A stretch of DNA of 64,000 nucleotides from Mariannaea sp. PMI_226 (GCA_024336345.1 JANFOG010000005.1:806001-870000); one strand, 5' to 3'; numbered from the stretch's first letter, positions 12,401-25,349 are shown. Notes: generated by a model not told the origin, from the sequence alone. Made by a program: numbers and translations.

Positions 12401-13624
12401 GGTGCACCAAGCGTGGTCGCAATCTTGCTTTGGCTGTTCAGAATCGGCACAACAGTTGCTTGACGATTGCATTCCTAGACCGGGGACTTCTCGGTGAAGA
12501 CATCGAGTCCTTCGCTGTCCTCTGGCTCAAAGACTTGATAGACAATGAGGAGATGGAGCTGGAAATCCCAGTATGGAAAGGCAACTTTCGCCGCGCAGCG
12601 GCATGTTGTTTAGAGGACTGTGGAGAGAAATTGGCTACGATTAAGCTGAAAGTGACCTTTTGGTGCGGACTAGTAAGTCGAATTCTATAATTTTGGGCGA
12701 TGGTCAACCCCCGAGGCAATTTTGCTTAGGTATTAGTATGTTTTTACTCACAGATTCTTACCACAGGGAAGCGCTCACTCCCGCTGGGCAAGCCACGACC
12801 AAAGCCTACGAGATGTGGTTGAAATCATTGAAACGACTCGGGATAACCTCGAGACGCACTCGCAGCAGCAGGAGGCCGGGATTGTCACCAGCGACTCAGA
12901 GTCCGGAAGCAACAGAAGCAATGGGTGTCCAGTTGCTCCACCGTCCATCGGCAGCAACTCGGACTCTAGCTCCAGTTCCAGCTCCGACTCGGACCCGGAC
13001 TCGGGCCACGAGATCCCCGATGGCAGCTCCCGCAACAGGCAAGGTCCGATAGACCAGCTCCGTGACTATAAACGCCGAGACCGCCGTCTACACCGACAGC
13101 ACCGAGGCCTCATGCAGTGGAAGGTATGTAGGACGTATTCTCTTTCTCCTCTGTGACATCTACACTATTTGCAAGCAAAACTTGTATTACTCCAAGACCA
13201 TCCTTCTATTACAAATCATGCATCAATATCCTCGCTCCCCCTCAATCCAATACCACCCCATCTTCCTCGTACCCACCACAAATACACACAAATCAACCCC
13301 CCTCCTTTGACCTAAGGTCTCGCTACGAAGAAAGGCGGTTCTAGACCGTATACACAACACCGTTGGGAAGTTTTCCCATGCCCTCCTGAACAAGAGAGGA
13401 CCTAAAAAGAAAAAAAATCACGCTCAGTGGAGACTGAAAGCTGCGGTGAACGAAGCCCATGGAAAGAGGGGATGTCTTGGAAATTCGAAATAGTAACTGG
13501 ATTGTTTCAACAGGTTCCACGCACAGCGAGGTGGATCAAGCACAAGTTCGACCGTGTTGGGGATAACGTCTCTAGCGTCCTGGAGCACTCCTCCAAGCAG
13601 CCTGGGATCGAGACCGAGGTCTAG
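9448..13624 (+). CDS. Mug190/tricalbin-like SMP and multi-C2 domain protein
   Basis: Four exons, all joined in phase 0: 9448..12672, 12767..13123, 13317..13445, 13514..13624; 1273 residues. After a hydrophilic N-terminus, two hydrophobic segments (about residues 210-232 and 248-270) form a hairpin-like membrane anchor. An SMP-like lipid-transfer region follows (about 285-540). The first C2 domain is near 553-670 with Asp-rich loops (SSDPYVSV, DSDRLTADDDLG). A second C2 is near 785-905 and a third degenerate C2-like segment is near 925-1075. The tail has a Ser/Asp tract and basic, helix-rich ends. This order matches fission yeast Mug190 and extended synaptotagmin/tricalbin tethers at ER-plasma membrane contacts, which move lipid and respond to Ca2+. 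The small 3' exons are placed by splice consensus plus the conserved-looking end GIETEV, so they are less certain than exon 1. Confidence 0.88.
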
Positions 13625-14543
13625 ACGCAAGCCACGGCGCTGTCCAGGCGTCGATAGGATGACCCAACATATCACTAGCGAAAGATAGGAGGGGGGGAGA
13701 GGGGGGAGAGGGTGTGGGCATGTTATACGCCAAGCACCTACATAGTTGGATATTTCAGCCATGCAAACGCATGCAAGGGTGCACATGTCTATGTGTTTGC
13801 AGATACATTTCAGACACACTTGCACCAACACGAACGATTATAGTCACGGAAGAGACAAGCAGAGGAAAGGAAGGGCTACTGGAGCAAAAAAACTCCGGAT
13901 GTTTTAAAAAGTATGACCGTAATATATGCCCTATCTGTGTATGAGGATAGGCCCAAAACCATGGTATCTGAATCATTGCTCTCGCTAATCACAGTTCATT
14001 ACCCATACCCATATCCCTCAAGGTGTTTGTTTACATTCTCATTCCATGTAAAAGTCGTGACCAAAAAAAAAGTCTACTTTCCCAAATCGACCAAAAATAA
14101 AAAATAAAAAAATAAAAAATAAACCAAATCGTGCCAACGGGGGATTCTTCACAAATGTGAGCTGCCCAGCAAAAAGAGTCCACCCTCCCAAAAAGAAAGT
14201 AGAGTAAAAAAGGAGAATGGCCTAAAAGCCGCCTGATACCCCGTCTTGTTTATGTGCTAGAACCCTGTTCCCCCCCTCTTTTGACCTAATAGTCCCCAGA
14301 CCATTCCTAGCAACGCCAGCCCGTTGCGAATACAGGGCTTTTATTCTTGTTATCCGTAAAAAATAAAAATAGAAAAAAAAATATAGGCTCCATCGTTGTT
14401 CCTGGAGTGGAAGAACCCATGTGTATAAAGAAGAAAAATGAATAAAAAAATGGAAAAAGAAAGGGGCAGATAATTTGATCGCTTGTGTTCGTGCCAGAGG
14501 GCGTTTGAGGTGCTAACGCCCGTTGAAGTTGTTACTTTCAGTA
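13625..14543. other. Intergenic between convergent genes
   Basis: 3' regions of the C2 protein gene (+) and the histidine kinase gene (-). A-rich runs around 14065-14125 and 14355-14460 are present. No gene is seen. Confidence 0.6.
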
Positions 14544-17500
14544 TTACTTTTCTTCAGTGTTAGAATACCGGCGAGGAGGCGGGTTCTCATTCGTTAACTT
14601 GTTGACATTCTCTTCAGTCAATGAATCTCCACGCTCTCGTTCCTGATACGAGTTGGATCTGTAGGTGGTCGGTCCGCCAGCCGCGTCAAACAGCTTCGTC
14701 TCCTGGAGATGATTGGTCCATTCCTGCTCTCCTTCTGCTTTTCTGATTTCAGTTGCTAACTCGAGCCCTGGCGACTCGAAAGGAGAAGGCTCGACCAATT
14801 GCCCGTTCGTTATCAGAGGTCGTGGCGTGATCGGGCTGCTCGCGTCCTCTATCGAAGGTGTAAATGGAGGTAGGTCGGTCTGATCGATTCCAATATGTGG
14901 AATGTCAGCGTTATTGCAATATTCGCTCTTCCGCTCAGAACAATCTGATGCGGAGGAACCAGGTGGCGAGGAGTCACGACGCCGTGAAAGGCACCACCGA
15001 ATAAGCATCTTCTCGAGAATGACTCTTCGAACCGGTTTGGCAAGATAATCATCCATACCCGCCTTGGTACATTTTTCTCGGTCACCTTGGATCGCAGATG
15101 CTGTCATGGCCACAATCGGTACGTCGTGGACAAAAGCCTTGTAGGGGAGGTGATGTCTCAGGAGGTGGGTGCACTTGTATCCATCGATGATGGGCATCTG
15201 GACATCCATCAAAATTATATCTGGTTTTGGGTTGACGCCCTTGGACGCTCCCATTAGATAATCCAACGCTTCTTTGCCGTTCCATGCCGCATTCACCTGG
15301 AATCCGAGCCTGCCAATAGTCTTCGTCGCAATCTTCTGATTGATGGGACTGATATCATGTTAGCAAACAAAAGAGATACATTCGAAAGGTTCGAGAAAAA
15401 GGGAAAAACAGGACTTACTTGTCTTCTACTACCAGAATACGAATTTTGGCTCGTTCCGATGCAGGAAGTTCTTGATCTGTGCCGGGGGTAGATGCAGCAG
15501 CCGGTCGTGTTCGGCGAGAGACTGCTCCTGAGGATCCTTGTGCACCACCGTCCGTCACCGGTGGTGTTCCACAACGCTGCTCAAATTCGGAACTGTGGCA
15601 GGACATGCTCAACTCGGATTGCAATCGATCAGGTATTGCGCCGGCATGTGCCAGCACTGTCTCAGCTGGCCCATTCGGCTTGCTAAAAGGGATCCAGAAG
15701 GTGGCGTTTGTTCCACTACCAACGTTCGACTGTAAAGCGATGCGCCCTCGCATGAGATCCAACAGGTTCTTGCAAATGGTGAGGCCCAGGCCAGTGCCGC
15801 CAAACCGTCTGGCAGTGGAGGCGTCCCCCTGACTGAACGGTTGGAAGAGTCTTTTGCGAACATCTTCTTGAATGCCTATGCCCGTATCCTCGACAGTAAA
15901 TCTGATCTCAATAGACTCTGCTGTCTCCTTCTCTTTCGCCACTGAGAACTTAACATGGCCCTCATTCGTGAACTTGATACTGTTAGTCAGAAGATTGGTA
16001 ATGATCTGTCGTACTCTTCCAGGGTCCCCTATAACAACCAAATCATTTTCTATGTCGTGATCGATATCTGACAGGAATTTGAGGTTCTTTCGCTCCACGG
16101 CAAACTTCAGCATCCTGCCCACTTCCTTGACGATATGTGAAAGCGAAAACTGCACCTCCTCAATGTCTAGGCGCCCGGATTCTACCTTGGAGAAGTCAAG
16201 GATATCGTTGATTACAGTCAGCAGAGAGGTTGCAGAGCTTTGGATATTTTCAACGTATTCTTGTTGCTCAGAGTCCAGCGCCATCCCCGCCAATAGTTCC
16301 GCCATGCCAAGCACGCCTGTGATAGGCGTCCGAATTTCATGAGACATGTTGGCGAGAAACTGGCTCTTGAGCCTGTTGGCCTCCTTTGCGGCAGCTTCAT
16401 TAGCAATGGCCTTTCGTTTCTCCCTGGACTGCCTGAGCAACGCTTCTTCGCGAACTTTTAGTTCCGTCACATCCATAATGACACCAATGACGCCTTCAAC
16501 GTTGGTTGATTTCCCGCCCTCTTGAGTTTTCTTTCCAACCATGGGTAAGAAACGGGTTCGGTACCAACGATCATCTGCGTAGCAAAAGTTAGCTCAGCGT
16601 TCACTATTCACTTGCTCTCTAAAAAAAAAAAAATTATTCTGACCAATTCCGTGTTCATGGACATCCTCGGTAGCCTTTCCGTCCAAGATGTGCTCAATCG
16701 GTTCTAGAAATTCAGGTCTTTCCCCGTCTGCCAATTGGGATGTAAGACGATTGAACACCTTGTACATGTTTTCCCCAATGAACCATCTAGTATCATCGTG
16801 GGCACATGTCTCATCATGCAAATTGTTCCAGATAAGGGCTCCTTCAAGCATTGTGACTCGACGTTTAGGATCAACTGTGAAGAGGGTGACGTGCGAATGC
16901 GCAATCACGCTTAGAAGTTGCTGGCGGGTTTGATTGGCGTTTCGCTTGCTCGAGATGCCCTCGTGGGCATCGGTGCAAGTTCCTATGTTTACCCCCTTCG
17001 GTCAGCATCAAGTAAAAAGGCGAGTATGAACATTTCGCTGGACTCACCAAACCATCCTTCAATCTCACCAGTTTCCTTATGTCTCAATGGCGAGGCTCTG
17101 CCGAGGAACCACCGATAATCACCGTTTTTGTTACGACATCGATATTCTATGACAAAGGGGTCGCCAGTGGCTAGGGAGTGTTCCCACTTCTCGATGGTTT
17201 CAGGCAGATCATCGGGATGAAATGCGTTGATCCAACCTCGGCCATAACTTTCCTCTGGTGAAAATCCGGTATAGCTAGACCACCGAGAGTTGAAGAAATC
17301 AACATAGCCGTCAGGCCTTGTTGTCCACACCAATTGGGGCATAGTCTCGCAAATAAGCTTGAAGCGCTCCTCATCACGCTCTTTAATTTGCTCAATCTCC
17401 TCGGTCATTATAGTGACATCTCGACCAGTCACGACGCCAGCCAGGAACTCGCCCGTCTTATCGTCTCTGATGGCTTCGCCCAACACGTCATAGACGATCT

Positions 17501-18917
17501 TCTTGCCCTCATCATCATACATCCCGATCCTGTGACTGGTGAACGGTCGTTCAGTCTTGAGCAAAACAGAGATTGGGTATTCATCAACTGTTAGTCGGCG
17601 AGAGTAGTCTTCCGTGTACACCTCCCAGTACTGTAAAAGCTCAAACCCATCGAGTGCACTATCGAGAGGTGCGTCCTTATGGAAGAGTTTCCGTGCTGCT
17701 TTATTGGGAATTGTGACACTACCATCCTTCCACATGGCAAGAATGGGCATCTGGGTGTTGTTGAGAAGGGCGTCCTTCATAAGCAGCATCTTCTGCAAGA
17801 ACGAAGGTGTGCTGGACTGTGAAGCGACGGATGGTGGACCCATTGGAGGAAATGGATGGGGGGACATGGTGACAATGCCAGGATTGTGAAAGGAAGGCGA
17901 GTTAGAGTCTCGACTAGAAGAGACGGAGGAAGGATTGGACTGGGATATCGATCGACGCTCGGCGGCTTCGAGAATGCTAGGCCGAGCTATGGATCTCCTA
18001 TTCGTGGCGAAAGAGGATGGCGGCGATTGAGTACTTGTGAATGTCAGTGTGAAGTAGGTCTGTTTGTCTTCGAGCTCCCAAATGGTGATGATCATATTGG
18101 CAAAGACATGGTAGTCGGACGTCTTTGTCTTGTACCGATCGTCCAACGCAGTTTTATTGATACCCTTGCGGGATATCACAACTTCAACAATAGCATTCTG
18201 ATCTCGACGGGGGTTTGTGCTCTCGCATTGGTCGTGTTTGAGCATAGAACAAGTTGTAGGAGTAGCATCACCGGCAGGTTGAGTTTGTTGCTGGGAGTTC
18301 TTAGCGGAAGGCCGGACGCCCATCTCATCCACTAGAGAACTTAGGAACGCTTCCCAGGTCACCCACACGGGCCGGCCATCCTGCAACATGTCAATGCCAA
18401 CTTGAGACAGTGTCTGGCCACGCAAGTGTTCAATAATGACAGAGACATCGTCCTCAGGCGTGTCTTCACTTATAATATCCAGCATCCGGCCCATCGCTTC
18501 ATTCGCTAGCACAACTGTCTTGAGGCTGTTCAACACCATTGTTGGTACCGGTAGGTATTGCATGGCGGAGAAAGCGAGCTGCCCAGGAGAGATGTTGGGC
18601 ATGGAAAGCCGGAATGGGCTCTGTGAAGGCGAGCGTGATCCCGGCCTGGGGGGATCCCTGAGAAAGCGGCCCCCTCCGAGCAATCGTGGGCTGTCATCTT
18701 GAATAAGAGACTCGCGAGTCAGATCATGATCCAGGTCGCGGGCCAACTCGTGAGCGGCTCTCGGTTTCGTAGGATCCCCAGGAACTATCAACGGACCTTG
18801 AGGGGGGCTCGGGTAAGAATCAGAACGACTAGCTGGGAAATTATCATCATAGGTGGCTGGTGCTGGCCTCAAAGCTCGGGACTGGCTGCTTGAGCGAGGT
18901 TGTTCTGGGGAGATCAT
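14544..18917 (-). CDS. Hybrid sensor histidine kinase with PAS domains and C-terminal receiver
   Basis: Exons 18917..17048, 16982..16644, 16574..15419 and 15348..14544; introns of 65, 69 and 70 nt. The product is 1389 residues. The N-terminus is Ser/Pro-rich. PAS/PAC segments follow; the clearest, near residues 530-635, contains LVWTTRPDGYVDFFNSRWSS and WFGTCTD, and a further PAS-like segment lies near 645-775. The dimerisation/phosphoacceptor domain has SHEIRTP with His815. The catalytic ATPase domain shows an N-box (NLLTNSIKF), DTGIGI and GGTGLGL. The receiver starts at ILVVEDNPINQ and has the phosphoacceptor Asp1170 in ILMDVQMP and Lys in YLAKP. It should autophosphorylate and pass phosphate His to Asp, then to an HPt protein and the HOG or Skn7 branches. 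There is no transmembrane helix, so it is probably cytosolic. I cannot assign the fungal HHK group with certainty; it lacks the HAMP repeats of the Nik1/Os-1 group and the phytochrome/GAF core. Confidence 0.93.
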
Positions 18918-20160
18918 ATCGGGCCCGCTCCGTCACGAAATCATGGGGAAGCATGTATACGTAGACGGAGTCGGGAGGGGGAGGGGTTGAATTCGGTCAA
19001 GTTGTGGAAGTCGGCGCGGAGAGTGAAAGTGGACTGATAGAGTAGGTAGTGGTGATCAGGATCGGTTTATGTCAAAAAAGTAGCGTTGCCGGAGCTTCTG
19101 GAGCTCTGAAGCTCAAGTTGGAAGTAGAGGTCTCAGACTCCCGTGAAAATAAAATACCTGACGAACGAAGCTGCAAAAAGAACTACCACGAGATAGATCA
19201 GTGCAGAATGAGTATAAACATGGCGCGAAGTGTACGCCGGGAATGGAAGAGGAAGACCGGGAGATCGGGCTGTTCGGCGAGGGATGGGGACCGTCTTCTT
19301 GAAGCGGCTCCAACTAAATTAAACTTTGGGGGGAGGGGAGGGGAAGTCGATGAAGACGGCCGGGCGACTGACACAAGTTGGGGCGATGCGACTGCAGTTT
19401 CAGGATGCTTCGCAAAGTAAATAAACGATAATTGGCGAAAGAAGGGGCTCGACAAAGAATCAATGGCAGAAGAGAGAGGGTTGTCAGATAGATGTTGGGA
19501 GGATAAATGGATCTGGGGTGGAAAGAAAGGTTGGTGGAGTGGCCGATCTGCAAAGAGAAAGGCTAAGGCTAAGTAAGACAAGGAACCCGAACGAGACCAT
19601 CAGCGGGAACGAGGACAGCAAGGTCCAGGACTGGACTAGGGAGGCAACAGTCCTGAATGGAGTAGTAGGTAATAATGGGCTGGACTCCGGACAGAGAAAA
19701 GAGAGAAAAGAGGAGGGGAGAATTGATTCAAGAAGCGCAATAATAAATGACAGAAAGTGTCCACGATTGTTCTAGGTTGGGTTGGTGGCAGCGTGTTGGT
19801 TCTGGCACAGGCAGAGAGACACAGAGGACCACAAACCAACAGCTTTTCCGGGCCAGTAAAAGCCACGCATCAACCGCACATGAAAGGGGAAAATAAAAGA
19901 AGAAAAGAAAAGAAGAAAAAGAAAGGAAGGAAGTACAAGTATGGGGACAATCTGTGCTGTCTTGTTAGGTTCCCTTTTCCTCATTCTCGCAGTGAGAGGG
20001 GGCTTCTGTGAGGCCTTCTCAAAGACGAGTGCAGTGTTTCGATGGGATGGGATGGGAGGGGGGGGGGGGGACGGGGGGAAGAGGACCCTGAATTGACGGT
20101 TTTACTGGAGCTGACCGCTGGTGGAGCTCTGATACGCCCACCCACGAGCGTCGAGCAGCG

Positions 20161-20190
20161 GGGGCACTGGGGCCACTGGGGCCACTGGAG
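20161..20190. repeat. Short tandem repeat, GGGGCCACT-type 9-mer
   Basis: Three consecutive units of a 9-bp GGGGCCACT-like repeat, the first imperfect, in the histidine kinase upstream region. Confidence 0.75.
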
Positions 20191-20465
20191 CCTTACAGGG
20201 TTCTTGCTGGGGATGTACCTCTCATACGGGGGCGCGTCCTGATGGGTGGGGTCGAGGGTCTGTTCTGACTGCCAATAGGGAGCGCTCGGGGAGCCCCCAT
20301 TTTAAAGTCGGGTCCCCATTACACTGAAGCCAGGGCCTTCCACAGGGCTAGATGCGTTTTTGGCTTGTTGCCGCTTAGGCCAGGGCAGCCAACCCGTGAC
20401 GACTGTGCGTCGTTCACGTTGAATGCCGACCTAAATAATGGCTCCGACGGGAAGACTTTTTCATA

Positions 20466-20541
20466 CTTTTTTCCTTTTTTTTTTTTTTTCCTTTCTTTCT
20501 CCCTCTCTCTCTATTGAGAAGGTTTTTTTTTTTTTTTTTTT
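20466..20541. repeat. Poly-T and CT-rich low-complexity tract
   Basis: Two long T runs (about 15 and 19) separated by a CTTT/CTCT stretch. Low-complexity intergenic DNA. Confidence 0.85.
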
Positions 20542-23500
20542 GGTCATCTATACTCTGTTTCGTCCTCCTTCCTTTTTGTTTTCAATTCCCTCTTCTCTCA
20601 GCAAAAAAGGAATTGAAGAGAAGAATTAGGAAGCGGGGAGAGCCCATTACGAGACATGCGTCCATGTAGGTAGGCACGGGTGGGAGGAGAGGTGTTGAAA
20701 CCCGCTGCTGTGGTGTTCAAGGATACGGTGCCGGCATTGTTCGCACGGATTGTTGACTGGGCGGGGGTTCAAGGGCTTCCCCTGGCACCGATCCTATGCC
20801 AACTCGGGTCGGTGAAGGTCCAGACTCTCAATTGTGGTGTCGATATGTACCAGAAATGGAGTCACCATGGGACAAAGCTACCTCACCTAACCCAACTAGT
20901 ACTTCCGGACTTCATGGAATTAGGTCTCATGTTTTCTCAACCTTGAAACCTTCTTTTCTCTTCCTTCCCCTCGCCCTGGTCGATTTGAATTTCCCTGCCC
21001 AGGCAGGGTCTCGATCAGGCGTGATCCATGGATGATTGATACTAGAGTACGAAGTTAGTCCGTATACGGAGTACATCTTCGACAGGTTTGCACAAGTACG
21101 CTACTGTATGCACGAAAACTATCCATCTCTATCTGTTTGAAATACACAGATTTCTGAACCCTACCTACGGAGTAGATGGGTACCTCGGTCTTTATGTACC
21201 GACAAAGCAGACCACAGGCAATGTACTTGCAGGTACTGCTTGAGAGGTTAAGGTAGGGCATGTGCAGAGTTGCTTGTCGGCCCGTACCACAGACATGCGC
21301 CTCAACGCCTATTCACCTTGTGCCGCGGTCAGCAAATGAAGTCTGTGTGCATGCCTGCGTGCGTGTACACAACATGTGTTCTAGTGCAGTCCAACCATCC
21401 TCACATCCGCCAACCCGATGCCACAATTCCTCGTCTTTTTGCCATCAGTTCATTCTAGGGGCTGATGTTTGATGGAAGGGGAGGGGGGGAGGGGCGAGCT
21501 TTTCCGCCAGACGTGTGCTCAACCTGCTCCGATCTTTGTCACCTCCAGGCCGCCTCTATGATCGACACCGCTACGGGAGAGTGCCACTAGCAAGCTGTAA
21601 TGTCTAAGTAGGTAATTAAAAGTCTGGACAAAACGGCTGCGATCTGTCTCTCATCTACCCACAACTTTTGCAGAGCATTGCCTACCTAGGTCGCTATGGT
21701 ACGTATATTTACTAGTTTCTGTATTGTGCTTCGTACTTCGTATGCCAGACGGCCTCGGCCAATGACTACCGATATCTATCACGGAGCACCTGTCCGAAGT
21801 ACTGGTGCCGTGTCTCTCTTGAGGCGGCTTGTTGGGTTGTAGTTATGTTTAGATTGCTTGGCTTGTCCCAGCCAAGCATCGGGCGATTGTTGGGCGGGCG
21901 TACAAACGCCGCACTTGCACCCTCGAGGCACACACATTCATACTCGTAAGCCCCGTGTGATAACTTGAATGTGGCGCCCAACAACAAGGCCGCCCGCAAT
22001 TCAGCACAATTTGCCTCCACCACCGGTGAATTTCTCTACCTGCTAATTGGATGTACATGGCTGAAAACTTAGTACCTCCCTGTCGAAGTAGCTACCCAAG
22101 GGACTTATGTAGGTAGCTACTGCGTGTCTGGGAGCGGAATTCGAGCCGTCTATCTTATCTGATGCGGTTTCTACTTACCTCTATATGCACTTTACTGTAT
22201 GTATGATGCAGCAGCTACCCTACCTAGATGATAGCTGCTGGTTAGTTCCCATAATGTGTGCTCAAAAGGTTCTTAGTTCTTCATGTATCGAGTGGCGAAA
22301 GAGGCTCCTCACTCCTCCAACTCCTCATCTCCCCCTGCCCTTCGGTCCCCAATTTCTGTCCCCTCTCCAAAACCGAATAGAAGAAGAAAAAAACACCATG
22401 ACCTGGTTCAGAGTTACAAACGAAACAACCTGGGCCAATACCGTCCCGATGCTGACATCACAGGATCTCCAGACCTGGGTCAGAAGATGCAGGGCTTGCC
22501 CACCTGGACGCTTTCGTAGTGCAGTGTTTCCACCAGGTCTTGCGTGTGCAGAAAATGGGCACACACTAATTATGCCCTCTCAACGCTTAGGCTGCATTGT
22601 GCTGTGTCAAGTTGCCAACGTACAGTATGGTCCATTCGTACTTGAGAGTGCTCTGTGGTTATTGCGTACTTCGTTGCTGCATGACCATGTCTGCTGTCTG
22701 AGCACCCCCACGAAACCAAGATACAGCACACAGAAGGGAAACAAATACTAGCAAATGGGATGGATTTCATCCCTCTCTTACAGTAGCAAAAAGTAATTCG
22801 TTCCCGGAGCCGACGCGATCAAGCAGGAAAAAGCAAACTTGCCGGTCAGGCTCCAAGACATTATTACTACGACTAGGTCCAAGCCCGCCCTCCCCTTCCC
22901 CTCCCCTCCTGTCGCCAGCATCCCAGAGGGCAAACAACAAGCGAAGCACTGACTGGATACCTCAGGCACTGTCAATCAGCATCAATGCTGAAGGCCACTG
23001 ACCATCTGGAGGAGCCGAGGGACCTGGCCGAAACACTCTCGTTTCAACCCTATCAAACGTCCTGGCCGCCCGCGGCTGGCGCTGGTATGCCTTCCCTCCG
23101 AGTTGGTCTCTTGATTGACCTTTCAACCACTGAGCTAATTTCAACCTTTACGCGAACTTGTAAGATTCTAGACCAAGCCGCCCATCAGTCTGGCGCAAGA
23201 CGTCTCCTCTCTCAGTCAGCCACATTACTTCTTGAAAGGATGGAGGCAAGCAATCGATTTATTGCGCCTTGTCTCCGATTTGCCTATCTGCCACCCATCA
23301 CAAAAGAACCCTGAAAGTGTGGCTTATTTCGTGTCACCTTCGTTAGCCCCATACCAAGAGATGACAACCCATTCATTAGGAAAAAAGCTTTATAATACAG
23401 TGCTAGTAGTCAAGAAGTGCAAAACAATGTCCAGCCAAATGTAGCGGTGAGTGAGAATCGTTTGCCTTCGGCAGCTTCATAGTCCAAACCCGCCCAAGTT

Positions 23501-23991
23501 CCATTATCACCACTCTCTACTTTTATTGCTTGTATGCGTCACATCAACCCCTGATCTCATCTCTGTTCAATTCTCCGGCTCTGCCTCACCCCTCTGCTCT
23601 CTTACATCCAATCGCCGTCAGATTCCGATGGCGCTTGAACCCGCCCTCGTAGATCATCTCCAGTTTCAATCGGCGCTTTTCCTAAACGCGCAAAGCCCAC
23701 ACAGTCACGAAGCTGGACATTCTCAGCTTCACGATCCCATCGCCTCCACCCCTGGCCATCCCCAATACACCTGGGCCACGAATCTCACCATGTGCCAGTT
23801 ACGGCCACTCTGCGGCATATTGGTATCTCCAGGACGTGCCAAATGAGGCCACGGCTGGTCAAAATTCACAGAAACAGAGATGATATGGTATTGAAGTATG
23901 TATGCTCTAAGGGTATCTGTAAGTTAAAATTGACTTCGAATCATTGCAAAAATAGCTACACTAACAAGTAAATCATCAGGAACAAAATTGG

Positions 23992-24014
23992 AAAAAAAAA
24001 AAAAAAAAAAAAAA
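23992..24014. repeat. A23 homopolymer
   Basis: Uninterrupted run of 23 A directly after the 3' end of the Wss1-like gene (a T run on its coding strand, 7 bp past the stop). Confidence 0.9.
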
Positions 24015-24021
24015 GGTATTA

Positions 24022-25349
24022 TCATCTTGAGCTATCCTTCATCTCCCCACACATCGAGCAGGTCCACCATTGCCGATCCATCTTAGTTCCACAATATCTA
24101 CACAACCATGTTTGAGGTCGCTGAATCGCCTTGGCTTCCTCCAGCGCTTCCGCCCGCTGCGGCTCTGCCCTTGACCGGTTTTTTGCTGGAGGACTTTCGG
24201 TGAGATCAATCGTTGTTGGCTGACTCCTGGACCTGGGTGATCGAGATCGACGAGGTTCCGACTTTCTTGACGGACCAGCGGTCCGTTCCGAACCACAAGC
24301 GTCACAACAAAGGAACGTTGCAGGGTTCTGCAGTGTGCAAATTTTGCATGACCAGGCCTGTGGCTCCACCAGCGTATAACCATCTGGCATGCCTTGCCGG
24401 TGGTCTGTTCGAGAGCTCGAAGCCTCATTGCTCTGTAGTTTTCCGATCTCTGTATCCTTGGCCATGACCGATCCGCCGCCATTGCCCGTGGGGTTTTCTG
24501 CCGTCGGAGGTATATATGAACTACCATACTTTGCCAGCTCATCTTCCTGAACCAGTTCCCACAGAGCCTGTGCAATTGCCGCGTCGTTTGCTTCGTCCTC
24601 CTCTGCCTGTGTCTTGAATCCGTTTTGTGTTGCTGTGTCCGCAATATTCCGGATTTGAGTGTCGGTTAACCGATCTGTGGCGCATCCCCTGAGCGTCTTG
24701 TTGCGACTCTCAACAGCTTCCGCAATGACCTTGCGAATATCCTCTCCTGGTCGTGGAGCTGCTCCTCCTAGGCGTCTGCCGAAACCAGTACCACCAGAGG
24801 GTAAGTTCCGACGTTTCTCGGCAGCTTCCCTAGCTAGCCGCCGCACCTCACGTGTTGGCATCCTCCCACCTCCAAGTCGTCGCCCCTCTGAAAGGAATCC
24901 TTCTCCAGTGTATCCTTTCAGAAGAAGGCCTTGATGCTCGTCCCGAAGTTGATCCCAGAGAGCATGAAATTTCGAGTCATGGGGTCCCTGCACAATATGG
25001 GCTAGCTCGTGAAGCATTGTGTCGACGACACTTTCAATCGGTAAGAATTGATTTCGATCTCCAGGATGTCTCAAGCGAAGGCAAATCTTTCTGCCCCGGT
25101 CGACATTGAGGCCTGAGATGTCATGTTTGTTAGTCTTTAGGCCAGCAACATTTGCGTGGCTCTGAACGTACCGAGCAAGTTGGGCTGGTCAGGGAAGAAT
25201 TCAGCGAGCTCCCCAACTTTCCAGCTCCGAGCTCTCATTATGGGCTTCACCATGGACGCCACTTTTCTCAGCGTATGTAGAGCTTCGTTTGCCCTTGGGA
25301 ATTTTGCCAAGTGCACGTATGAAAGCACCAGCCGGTCAGGGTCAGCCAT
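24022..25349 (-). CDS. wss1: Wss1/Spartan-type DNA-dependent metalloprotease (WLM domain, two RanBP2-type zinc fingers)
   Basis: Exons 25349..25172 and 25112..24022 with a 59-nt intron (25171..25113); 422 residues. The WLM domain occupies about residues 1-130. The zinc-protease motif is HELAHIVQGPH, giving ligands H94, H98 and H104 with catalytic E95. A VCP-interacting motif of form R-x5-AA-x2-R is visible at 150-160 (RRLAREAAEKR). A possible SHP-like segment, GFGRRLGG, lies at 169-176. Two RanBP2-type C-x2-C-x10-C-x2-C fingers lie near the C-terminus, starting WSCKIC and WLCRYC, separated by an SR-rich linker. In yeast, Wss1 cleaves proteins crosslinked to DNA and works with Cdc48 and SUMO. 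The intron is fixed by phase and the family string NLLGLN. The first finger is followed by SPRSRSQ, possibly a phosphorylation or localisation segment. Confidence 0.94.

Larger units (their letters stand above)
18918..24021. other. Very long intergenic region (5.1 kb) upstream of the histidine kinase gene
   Basis: No supported gene. The first ~1 kb is probably promoter and leader of the kinase gene. It contains G runs (20048-20070), GGGGCCACT repeats at 20161-20190, T/CT runs (20466-20541), two TACGGAGTA motifs (21065, 21166) and an A23 run ending at 24014. Open frames of 130-190 codons here have no recognisable domain. Confidence 0.55.

Noticed and set aside
22185..22751. 188-codon plus-strand frame
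   Set aside because: Rich in Cys, Pro and Trp in a random-looking order, no domain, no leader or splice support. Likely a chance ORF.
23451..23846. 131-codon plus-strand frame starting MRIVCLRQ
   Set aside because: Begins in sequence that resembles a leader and has no family signature. A short gene from MALEP at 23630 cannot be excluded but is not supported.
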